Source of the DNA: Streptomyces sp. NBC_00286
Lineage (GTDB): Bacteria; Actinomycetota; Actinomycetes; Streptomycetales; Streptomycetaceae
Direction: 5' to 3'
Length of the DNA: 64,000 nucleotides
Assembly (NCBI RefSeq): GCF_036173125.1
Contig: NZ_CP108054.1
Coordinates: 7,593,001-7,657,000, forward strand
Part shown: positions 1 through 6,738 of the stretch, in pieces
How the letters are laid out: every line of letters starts with the position of its first letter
Position numbering within the stretch: the stretch's first letter is position 1
Notes under the pieces: generated by a model
Seen by the model: the letters and a program-made list of their open reading frames with translations, nothing else
What the model was told of the DNA's origin: nothing
Database searches by the model: none
Program-made: the position numbers and the translations under genes

Positions 1-1038
1 CGTGAGGGCGAGGAGCGCGAGGAGCTGACCCGGCTGCTCCCGCCCCCACCCGAACGGGACGTACCTCCTGGTCGCCACTCCCACCACAAGGACCGCTTGA
101 TGCAGCTCATCGATGACGACCAGAGCCGTACGACCTCCGGCCAGGCCTCCGGAGAAGACCCGCAGACGAAGCAGCCTCGTCTCCGGCTGTCGCGCCCGGC
201 ACTGTGGATGCCCGCCGCGGCCCTGGCGCTGGCCGGGGCGTTGACCGTAGGCCTCGTCACCAGGGCGGATTCCGGCAACGGCGTCGAAAAGCCCGGCGGC
301 GACAGCGCCGTGGTCCTGCTCGACCGCATCGCCGAGGTCGCCGCGAAGTCGGAAGTCACGCCCGTACGCGACGACCAGCTGGTCTACGTCAGGAGTCTGG
401 AAGCCGGAGCGGAGTGCCAGGAGGACGGCCCGTGCGAGCCGGGGCGACTGAGCGAGCGGGAGGCGTGGCTGTCACAGGAGCCGGGCCCGGTGAAGAAACT
501 GGCCGAGTTCTACGAGAACGGTGACTACGTCCCGCTCAGGGAGTTGCTGCCGCCGGGTTCGCCCGGCACCCCGGCGGGTGTCGGCCGCCCCACGTACAAG
601 TGGCTGGCGTCCCTGCCCACCGATCCGGACGAACTGCTCGAGGAGCTCTACCGCCTGGCGAAGCCGGTGAAGGGCGAGGAGAAGGCACAGGCCGTCTTCG
701 ACGAGATCGGCGAACTGCTGAACGCGTCGGTCATGCCTCCGCGGACCGCCGCCGCGCTGTACGGTGCCGCGGCGAAGATCCCCGGGGTCGAGCGGGTCGA
801 GGACGCGGTGGATCCGGCGGGCCGGCACGGGGTCGGCATCATCCGCGTCGACAAGCGGGTGTCGTGGGCCACCGAGTGGATCTTCGACCGTGACACCCTC
901 ACCTACCTCGGCGAACGCAGCTACCTGACGAAGGACACCCGGACGGGCAAGAAGGGCACGGTCCTGCAGGAGACCGCCATCCTGAAGCGAGCCGTCGTCG
1001 ACGAATACCGCCAACGCCCCGGCTCCACCACGAAGTAA
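1..1038 (+). CDS. CU044_5270-family protein, 5' end outside window
   Basis: The reading frame is already open at base 1 and encodes LTRLLPPPPERDVPPGRH and then HKDRLMQLIDDD before the first possible start (TTG at 97, ATG at 100). That N-terminal pattern is typical of CU044_5270-family proteins, so the true start lies to the left of the window and the 313-residue version from 97 is only a fragment. One membrane segment (about residues 37-54 counted from 97) precedes a long extracytoplasmic region. Genes of this family often sit beside an ECF sigma factor gene; that neighbour would be off the left edge. The function is unknown. A strong hairpin follows the stop codon. Confidence 0.8.
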   Translation, partial: REGEEREELTRLLPPPPERDVPPGRHSHHKDRLMQLIDDDQSRTTSGQASGEDPQTKQPRLRLSRPALWMPAAALALAGALTVGLVTRADSGNGVEKPGGDSAVVLLDRIAEVAAKSEVTPVRDDQLVYVRSLEAGAECQEDGPCEPGRLSEREAWLSQEPGPVKKLAEFYENGDYVPLRELLPPGSPGTPAGVGRPTYKWLASLPTDPDELLEELYRLAKPVKGEEKAQAVFDEIGELLNASVMPPRTAAALYGAAAKIPGVERVEDAVDPAGRHGVGIIRVDKRVSWATEWIFDRDTLTYLGERSYLTKDTRTGKKGTVLQETAILKRAVVDEYRQRPGSTTK

Positions 1039-1054
1039 TGCCTGCGGCCCGGCC

Positions 1055-1081
1055 GGACGCGGTCGCAACGCGACCGCGTCC
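1055..1081 (+). terminator. Hairpin terminator of the first gene
   Basis: A perfect 12-bp stem (GGACGCGGTCGC / GCGACCGCGTCC) with loop AAC begins 16 bases after the stop codon. It has no U-tract, as is usual in Streptomyces. Confidence 0.7.
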
Positions 1082-1162
1082 CCGGCGCCCGGAAACCGGA
1101 TGCCATGCACGGCTCCGAGGTCCCGGTCCGGACCGCGTGACGGTCCCGCACCTAGCATCGCA

Positions 1163-1196
1163 GGCCAGGCTTGCTCGAGGCAGAGCAAGCCTGGCC
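1163..1196 (-). terminator. Hairpin terminator downstream of the ABC permease gene
   Basis: A perfect 14-bp inverted repeat (GGCCAGGCTTGCTC / GAGCAAGCCTGGCC) with a 6-nt loop lies 53 bases beyond the stop of the minus-strand permease gene. With the hairpin at 1055-1081 it insulates the two convergent transcription units. Confidence 0.7.
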
Positions 1197-1249
1197 GAGC
1201 AAGTCGGGCCGGTGACCGCAGTCGGGCGAGTGCGGACGAATGCGCGCGA

Positions 1250-3538
1250 TCAGTCGCGGCGGATCAGTTCCGGGTCGATGCGTCGGCCAACGAGCGGCAG
1301 GGTTCCGAGGGCGGACACGGCCGCCACTCCCGCTGCCGCGAGCGCGAGTACCGGGAGTCCGGCGAAGTCCCAGTAGATCTCGCTGCCTCCGGTGATCAGA
1401 TAGCACGCCTCGGCGAGCTTGCCCGTCACAAGCGCCAGGGCGAGGCCGATGCTCAGCGGCAGTACGACCTGCACGCACTGCGCGGCCCGCATCGTCCGCG
1501 CCCGCGCGCCGATCAGCGTGACGGCGGTGACCTGCGGGCGCCGCTCCACCGCCCGGTCGGTCGCCGAGACGACGAAGGCCGCCGTACCGATGACCAGGCC
1601 CATGATCATGCCGACGGCGAGCAGGGTTTCGAGGACGGCGATCTGCTCGAGGCCGTCGACGTTCACGCCGACGGGGTTGACTTCGGCGGTCGGGATGACG
1701 GCGGCGATACCGTCGAGGACCTTGCGGACCTCGTCGTGGTCAGAGCTGCCGGTGAGGACGTACTGCGCCCTCTCCGGGCGGGCCGTGGCAGGCAGCGCCG
1801 ACGGCGGGATCAGCACCTCCGCTCCACCGACTCCCGACGGGTCGTACCCGCTGTAGGCGATCTTGTCTTGCGGAAGCGTGATGCTCAGGGTCTTGCCCTG
1901 GCCGCCTTCCGGTATGCGGAACATGAGGGAGTCACCGGGGCGCGCGCCCTGACCGGTGCCCGCGTCCGGGTCGCTGAGCCGCATCACCTTGCCGTCCACG
2001 CAGCCGTCGGAGTGCTGTACCAGTTTGGCCAGTTGACCACAGGTGGCGACGACGGCGCTGGCCCAAGGCTGGTCAGCGGAGCCTTCGGGGTCGGTCCAGG
2101 AGTCCATCGTCACTGCGTGCGCGCGTACCCCTGGTACCTCGGCGAGTTCCTGCTGCTCTCGCACGGTGAGCGAGGACAGTTGGAAGGAGTAGTCCTGGAC
2201 GGGAGCGGACGGCCGGGTGACCTGGTCCAGTTGGATGAGCACGCCCTGGGCGAGGGAGGCGGAGAAGACGAGCAGCACGAGGCCGGTGACGACGCGCATG
2301 GTGCTGCCGGGCTCGACCTCGTTGCGCCGCATCGCCAGATTCAGGGTGAGGGATTGTGTGGTTCGCGCCAGTCGGCGGGCGAGGGCGTACGAGATCAGGG
2401 GCAGCGTCAGCACGAGCCCCAGCCCCGTCAGCAGAATGCCTGCCGGCATCACGAGTGCGTTCAGGCCAATGCTGTTTGCGGGGCGATCGGTGAAGCCGGT
2501 GGCGCAGTAGCCGACGACGATTCCGAGGCCGGTCACCAGCAACAGGCCACCCCACTTGGTGGGGCGCTTGGGTGCGGCGGTGCGGCGTACCGCCAGTGGA
2601 TTGGCGGCGGCATCGCGTGCGCTGGCCCGGCCGACGAACCAGGCGAGAAGCGGGCAGCCGATCAGGCAGATGGCGATGGTGATAGCGGACGGCGCGCCAT
2701 CGTCCGGGTACCACCTCAGGCTGGGCAGTCCGGTCCGGGTCATCACCTGGTTGAGAACCCAGTACTCACCGAGGCCGATGATCGCGCCAAGCAGCGCGGC
2801 TACGACGGTCTCGGCGGCGTTGACCCGCTGGGTGCCCTTGGTGCTCAGGCCCAGCAGACGCAGGGAGGCGAGGCGGCGGTTCCGGCTGGCGGCGGAGAGT
2901 CGGGCGCAGACGGAGAGGAAGATGCCGAGGGGGAGCAGGACGAGTGATCCCATGGCGAAGCGGACGTAGGTGAGTGTGGAGGGCTCGATGGCCGGGACGG
3001 GGGCGTAGCTGTATCCGAAGCTCTCCAGGGCGCGGCCCTCGTCGGCGATCTTGTCGCGAGTGGTGCCGACGTAAGCGAACAGTTCGTCGGGATGGGCGAG
3101 CCCTGCGGCGCCGATCAGACCCGCCTCTCGGCCCGGCATGAGTGCCTTGACCGCGGGCTGGTCACGCAGCAGGTCGTGTACCCGAGGGGAGACCAACACC
3201 TCGCCAGGGTCCGGGAGTTCCTTCAGCCCCGGCGGGATCTTGTCCGCGTCCTTGGTGTTCTCGGTCCCCTTGGCGATGAACACCCGAGTGAAGCCCTTGG
3301 ACCCGTACGGGTCGGTGCGCTGGAGGACCAGCGTGGCACCCGCGGGCTGCGCGGATGCGGTCTCCGGCTGTCGTGCGGCGGCCCGGCCGTCGTGTGCGTC
3401 GAGGATCTGAGGAATGGTGAGGACGAGGGCGAGGCAGCAGACTCCGAGGGAGCCGCCGACCGCCATGAGGAAGAAACGTATGCGGTTGCCGCGGCCGGCG
3501 CCGAACAACAGGCGCAGGCCGAGCAGGAACTCCCTCAC
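1250..3538 (-). CDS. FtsX-like ABC transporter permease
   Basis: This 762-residue integral membrane protein has about ten predicted membrane segments: one near residues 20-42, then an extracellular loop of about 160 residues, three around 190-300, three in the middle, another extracellular domain, and three at the C-terminus. This is the two-module FtsX layout of MacB-like permeases, which transmit force to extracytoplasmic substrates rather than forming a classical import channel. The GTG start overlaps the TGA of the upstream ATPase gene by 4 bases (GTGA), so translation is coupled and the two products form one transporter. The small secreted protein encoded first in the unit (4286-4696) is a plausible substrate or target; this is inferred from position only. 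Confidence 0.85.
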   Translation of the reverse strand: MREFLLGLRLLFGAGRGNRIRFFLMAVGGSLGVCCLALVLTIPQILDAHDGRAAARQPETASAQPAGATLVLQRTDPYGSKGFTRVFIAKGTENTKDADKIPPGLKELPDPGEVLVSPRVHDLLRDQPAVKALMPGREAGLIGAAGLAHPDELFAYVGTTRDKIADEGRALESFGYSYAPVPAIEPSTLTYVRFAMGSLVLLPLGIFLSVCARLSAASRNRRLASLRLLGLSTKGTQRVNAAETVVAALLGAIIGLGEYWVLNQVMTRTGLPSLRWYPDDGAPSAITIAICLIGCPLLAWFVGRASARDAAANPLAVRRTAAPKRPTKWGGLLLVTGLGIVVGYCATGFTDRPANSIGLNALVMPAGILLTGLGLVLTLPLISYALARRLARTTQSLTLNLAMRRNEVEPGSTMRVVTGLVLLVFSASLAQGVLIQLDQVTRPSAPVQDYSFQLSSLTVREQQELAEVPGVRAHAVTMDSWTDPEGSADQPWASAVVATCGQLAKLVQHSDGCVDGKVMRLSDPDAGTGQGARPGDSLMFRIPEGGQGKTLSITLPQDKIAYSGYDPSGVGGAEVLIPPSALPATARPERAQYVLTGSSDHDEVRKVLDGIAAVIPTAEVNPVGVNVDGLEQIAVLETLLAVGMIMGLVIGTAAFVVSATDRAVERRPQVTAVTLIGARARTMRAAQCVQVVLPLSIGLALALVTGKLAEACYLITGGSEIYWDFAGLPVLALAAAGVAAVSALGTLPLVGRRIDPELIRRD

Positions 3539-4227
3539 GCCGCCCCCCGAGACGTGAGCACGCCGTCGGACATCGTGTAGTGGGTGTCGGCCTGCGCGGC
3601 GACGGCGGGATCATGGGTGACCAGGATGACGGCGGTGCCCTGCGAGCGCGCCAGGTCGAGGAACTCCTTCAGTACGGCAGAGGAGTTGGCGCTGTCCAGG
3701 GACCCGGTCGGCTCGTCGGCGAAGACGACGGCCGGGCGGTGGACCAGGGCCCGGGCGACGGCGACGCGCTGGCTCTGTCCGCCCGACACCTGCGAGGGGC
3801 GGCGCTCGCGCAGTTCACCGATTCCGAGCCGGTCGAGCACCTCACCGGCGGCCGCCAGCGCGGGCCGCTTGCGCTGTCCCGCCAGGCGCAGCGGCAGAGC
3901 GGTGTTCTCCTCGATGGTCAGCTCGGGCAGCAACTCGCCGTACTGGAAGACAAAACCGAACCGTTCCCGGCGCAGCGCACTGATCTCTTCGTCGGTGAGG
4001 CCACCGAGCACCTGCCCTTCGAACCGAACCTGCCCGCGCGCCGGAGGCAGCACGCCCGCAAGGCAGTACAGCAGCGAGGACTTGCCCGAACCGCTCTGCC
4101 CGGTGATGACGGCGACCTCCCCCCGGGCGATCGAGAGGTGAGCGTCACGGACAGCCGGCTGCTTGCCGTAGGAGAGGTCAACTCCCTTGGCCGAAAGGAC
4201 TTTTGACGTACTGATGGCTTCCCCCAA
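3535..4227 (-). CDS. ABC transporter ATP-binding protein (MacB/LolD type)
   Basis: About 230 residues with Walker A GQSGSGKSS, Q-loop FQYGE, signature VSGGQSQRVAVARAL, Walker B VVFADEPTGSLD and switch histidine in VTHD. It energises the FtsX-like permease that follows with a 4-base overlap. The start is unclear. The frame stays open to 4344, which would overlap the upstream gene, but conserved homology begins only near VLSAKGVDLSYGK. There is no in-frame ATG or GTG in the plausible zone: the choices are TTG at 4227 (used here, no clear ribosome site) or a non-standard ATC at 4215 behind GGGGGAAG. A stem-loop at 4237-4263 lies immediately upstream. Confidence 0.88.
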   Translation of the reverse strand: MGEAISTSKVLSAKGVDLSYGKQPAVRDAHLSIARGEVAVITGQSGSGKSSLLYCLAGVLPPARGQVRFEGQVLGGLTDEEISALRRERFGFVFQYGELLPELTIEENTALPLRLAGQRKRPALAAAGEVLDRLGIGELRERRPSQVSGGQSQRVAVARALVHRPAVVFADEPTGSLDSANSSAVLKEFLDLARSQGTAVILVTHDPAVAAQADTHYTMSDGVLTSRGAA

Positions 4228-4236
4228 AGAAGCGAC

Positions 4237-4263
4237 CGGGCCCAGGTGGTCAACCTGGGCCCG
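4237..4263 (-). promoter_or_regulatory. Intercistronic hairpin between secreted-protein gene and ABC ATPase
   Basis: A perfect 11-bp inverted repeat (CGGGCCCAGGT / ACCTGGGCCCG) around a 5-nt loop lies 23 bases after the stop of the secreted-protein gene and just before the ATPase start. It may be a partial terminator or RNA-processing/stability element that lets the first gene be expressed more strongly than the transporter. Confidence 0.6.
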
Positions 4264-4285
4264 AGACTTGCCGATGTGCTTTCGC

Positions 4286-4696
4286 TTACCTGTTGTAGTG
4301 CTTGGAGACCGAGCAGTTATCAGGGTTGAACGAACCCTTGTCACGGCAGACGCGGATGTCCGCGTCGTCGGTGTAACGCTGCGGGGCCGCCCAGTTGCGC
4401 GCTCCGATGGAAACGGTCTTCTTCTGCTTCCCGTTGTAGCGGCTCCAGCCGTACCCCTCGACCTTCACCTGCACGTACACGTTGTGCCCGTCATCGTGGT
4501 CGGTGTCCTGGAGCTTTCCCTTCCACTCGAAGGCGCCGTGGTGCGTGCCCGCCGGGTGCCACGCGTACTCGCCGTGGTGGAGCTTCGCACCGCCGGTCGA
4601 GAACGTCGGCATGTCGTGCCACGACGCCGCGACTGCCGTGCCCGCGCCCATGGCGAAGAGGCCCACCACAAGGGCGCCCGCTGCCAACTTACGCAC
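4286..4696 (-). CDS. Small secreted protein of an ABC-transporter cassette
   Basis: This 136-residue protein has a classical signal peptide (MRKLAAGALVVGLFAMGAG..., likely cleavage after AVA near residue 23) and a mature part of about 112 residues rich in His, Trp and Tyr, with two cysteines near the C-terminus (VCRDKG and DNCSVS) that could form one disulfide. GTG start with GGGAGGA just upstream. I do not recognise the family. The order secreted peptide, ABC ATPase, FtsX-like permease resembles lactococcin-972-type bacteriocin loci, but the mature sequence does not match the lactococcin 972 pattern, so a bacteriocin role is only a hypothesis; a secreted stress or envelope protein is equally possible. 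Confidence 0.75.
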   Translation of the reverse strand: MRKLAAGALVVGLFAMGAGTAVAASWHDMPTFSTGGAKLHHGEYAWHPAGTHHGAFEWKGKLQDTDHDDGHNVYVQVKVEGYGWSRYNGKQKKTVSIGARNWAAPQRYTDDADIRVCRDKGSFNPDNCSVSKHYNR

Positions 4697-4707
4697 ATTT
4701 CCTCCCG

Positions 4708-4778
4708 TTTATCTTCTGTTGTCAGGCCCTGGTGGTCATGTCGCTTTCAGAGCCGCGGTGACGTTAACAGCAGATAAA
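4708..4778. promoter_or_regulatory. Spaced inverted repeat upstream of the secreted-protein gene
   Basis: TTTATCTTCTGTT (4708-4720) and AACAGCAGATAAA (4766-4778) are inverted copies matching at 12 of 13 positions, 45 bp apart. The inner arm lies beside the ribosome site of the gene starting at 4696. AT-rich arms in high-GC DNA look like a two-site operator. Confidence 0.55.
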
Positions 4779-5032
4779 GCGGCAGGATGGGATGGTTAGT
4801 TCGATCTTGGCGTATCTGCCCGACCTCGCGGTGGGTGTTCTTTGCCATGATCTAGCCGTGACTTTGCCTTGGTATTACCTTTATTGAGTCGTGACCTCGT
4901 AAGGGCGGTCGAAACGCGGGAGCGGCAGTCCACATAGCGCCCCGCTCTCCGGCGTAACGGGATGCCGTTGGGGGCTTCCCCGGTCGGGTGGTCGCGGGAC
5001 CCTGGTAAGCCGCCAACTGGCAGTCGCTGCAA

Positions 5033-5131
5033 GAACTTTCCGGCATTTTCAGAGGCTCGGCTTCCGCTTCGGGAGGTGTGCCTCTACTATCTGCCGCACC
5101 GCAGGCTTGCAAGCTTTCAGCAAGAAAGTTC
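5033..5131 (+). promoter_or_regulatory. Alpha-amylase upstream control region, MalR/Reg1-like operator elements
   Basis: The segment holds CTTGC...GCAAG (5106-5124, 5-bp arms, 19 bp overall) and an inverted pair GAACTTTC (5033-5040) / GAAAGTTC (5124-5131). A related CTTGCAGCAAG element precedes the pullulanase gene. Streptomyces amylase genes are known to be repressed by LacI-family MalR/Reg1 proteins that bind CTTGCA/TGCAAG-type sites; assigning that regulator here is inference. Confidence 0.5.
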
Positions 5132-5146
5132 ACCGGCTGTTCCATG

Positions 5147-5185
5147 GCACCCGCACCCGCACCCGCACCCGCACCCGCACCCGCA
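5147..5185 (+). repeat. Hexanucleotide tandem repeat (GCACCC) in the amylase leader
   Basis: Six perfect copies of GCACCC plus GCA sit between the putative operator and the ribosome site of the amylase gene. The repeat is untranslated if the start is ATG 5217. Copy number could vary by slippage and change the length of the leader. Confidence 0.9.
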
Positions 5186-5216
5186 ATGCGCCACCTTCGA
5201 TGGAGAAGGACCCCAC

Positions 5217-6599
5217 ATGGCCAGTAAATCTCTCTCCGGCACCCTCGCCCTCGTAGCGGCCGCCTCGGCCGTGCTCGCCGTCCCCGCGAGCACCGCGTCC
5301 GCGTCGCCGCCCGGTGGCAAGGACGTCACCGCCGTCCTCTTCGAGTGGAACTTCGACTCGGTCGCCAAGGAGTGCGCCAGCACGCTCGGCCCGGCCGGGT
5401 ACGGCTACGTGCAGGTCTCCCCGCCCGCCGAGCACATCCAGGGCGCGCAGTGGTGGACCTCGTACCAGCCCGTCAGCTACGCGATCGCCGGACGGCTCGG
5501 CAGCACCGGTGACTTCACCGACATGGTCGCCGCTTGCCACAGCGCGGGCGTGAAGGTCGTCGTCGACACCGTCATCAATCACATGGCGGCGGGCAACGGC
5601 ACCGGCACCGGCGGCTCCTCGTACAGCAAGTACGACTACCCGGGCCTGTACTCGTCGAACGACCTCAACGACTGCACCTCGCGCATCAGCGACTACACCA
5701 ACCGCGCCGACGTCCAGAACTGCGAACTGCTCGGGCTCGCCGACCTGGACACAGGCGAGGAGTACGTCCGCTCCGCCGTCGCCGGCTACATGAACAAGCT
5801 GCTCGGTTACGGCGTCGACGGCTTCCGTATCGACGCGGCCAAGCACATCCCGGCGGGCGACCTCTCCGCCATCAAGTCGCGGCTGAGCAATCCGGACGCG
5901 TACTGGAAGCAGGAGGTCATCTACGGCAGTGGAGAGGCCGTCCAGCCCACCGAGTACACCGGCAACGGGGACGTCCAGGAGTTCCGGTACGCCTACGACC
6001 TCAAGCGCGTGTTCAACAGCGAGAACCTCGCCTACCTCAAGAACTACGGCGAGGGCTGGGGCTACATGAGCAGCGGTGTCTCCGGCGTCTTCGTCGACAA
6101 CCACGACACCGAGCGCAACGGATCGACCCTCAGCTACAAGGACAACGCCAACTACACCCTCGCCAACGTCTTCATGCTGGCCTACCCCTACGGCGCGCCC
6201 GACATCAACTCCGGCTTCGAGTTCTCGTCCACGGACGCCGGCCCGCCCAACGGCGGTGCGGTCAGCGCCTGTTGGCAGGACGGCTGGAAGTGCCAGCACG
6301 CCTGGCCGGAGATCAAGTCGATGGTCGCCTTCCGCAACGCCACCCGCGGTGAGCCCGTCACCAACTGGTGGGACAACGGGGGCGACGCGATCGCCTTCGG
6401 GCGGGGCGACAAGGGGTACGTCGCCATCAATCACGAGTCGAGCGCTCTGACCCGTACGTATCAGACGTCGCTTCCGGGCGGCACGTACTGCGACGTGCAG
6501 AGCAACACGACCGTCACCGTGGACAGTTCGGGGCAGTTCACAGCGACCCTCGGTTCCAATACGGCCCTGGCGATTCACGCCGGAAAGCCGAGCTGCTGA
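5217..6599 (+). CDS. Secreted alpha-amylase (GH13)
   Basis: This 460-residue extracellular endo-alpha-1,4-glucanase breaks starch to maltodextrins. The signal peptide covers about residues 1-30 (cleavage near ASA). GH13 signatures are present: DTVINH (region I), GFRIDAAKH with nucleophile Asp206, the acid/base Glu240 in GSGEA, and FVDNHD with His296-Asp297. There is no C-terminal starch-binding domain, and the length matches the classical Streptomyces amylases. Start ATG 5217 is chosen because GGAGAAGGA precedes it; the frame is open further upstream but would run through the GCACCC repeat and lacks a signal peptide there. It is followed 139 bases later by the pullulanase gene. Confidence 0.95.
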   Translation: MASKSLSGTLALVAAASAVLAVPASTASASPPGGKDVTAVLFEWNFDSVAKECASTLGPAGYGYVQVSPPAEHIQGAQWWTSYQPVSYAIAGRLGSTGDFTDMVAACHSAGVKVVVDTVINHMAAGNGTGTGGSSYSKYDYPGLYSSNDLNDCTSRISDYTNRADVQNCELLGLADLDTGEEYVRSAVAGYMNKLLGYGVDGFRIDAAKHIPAGDLSAIKSRLSNPDAYWKQEVIYGSGEAVQPTEYTGNGDVQEFRYAYDLKRVFNSENLAYLKNYGEGWGYMSSGVSGVFVDNHDTERNGSTLSYKDNANYTLANVFMLAYPYGAPDINSGFEFSSTDAGPPNGGAVSACWQDGWKCQHAWPEIKSMVAFRNATRGEPVTNWWDNGGDAIAFGRGDKGYVAINHESSALTRTYQTSLPGGTYCDVQSNTTVTVDSSGQFTATLGSNTALAIHAGKPSC

Positions 6600-6658
6600 G
6601 CCACCGCAGCCAGCGGCGACTGCAACTGCTGAAAGTTGTTTCTGGATGTTTCAGAAGT

Positions 6659-6669
6659 CTTGCAGCAAG
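6659..6669 (+). promoter_or_regulatory. CTTGCAGCAAG operator-like element before pulA
   Basis: CTTGC-A-GCAAG is a perfect 5+1+5 palindrome 70 bases upstream of the pullulanase start, in the 139-bp gap after the amylase gene. It matches the arms of the element upstream of the amylase gene, which suggests shared control. Confidence 0.5.
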
Positions 6670-6738
6670 GCTTTCGGCGGCGATACGGTCGCTCGGGGTC
6701 GGACCCACGAGAGCCGTCATCGCAAGGAGTCCACATCC

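Noticed and set aside
1100..2947. 615-codon plus-strand open frame opposite the ABC permease
   Set aside because: It is a GC-driven shadow: composition is Gly/Arg/Asp/Gln-rich without domains, while the minus strand encodes a clear FtsX-type permease with ten membrane segments.
4286..4696. Direct assignment of the secreted protein as lactococcin 972
   Set aside because: The gene order is similar but the mature protein lacks the Lcn972 Gly-Trp/SNY-H-type pattern and is longer with two cysteines.
5147..5185. GCACCC repeats considered as part of an N-terminally extended amylase
   Set aside because: The signal peptide and ribosome site lie downstream at 5217, and a His-Pro repeat before a signal peptide would block secretion.
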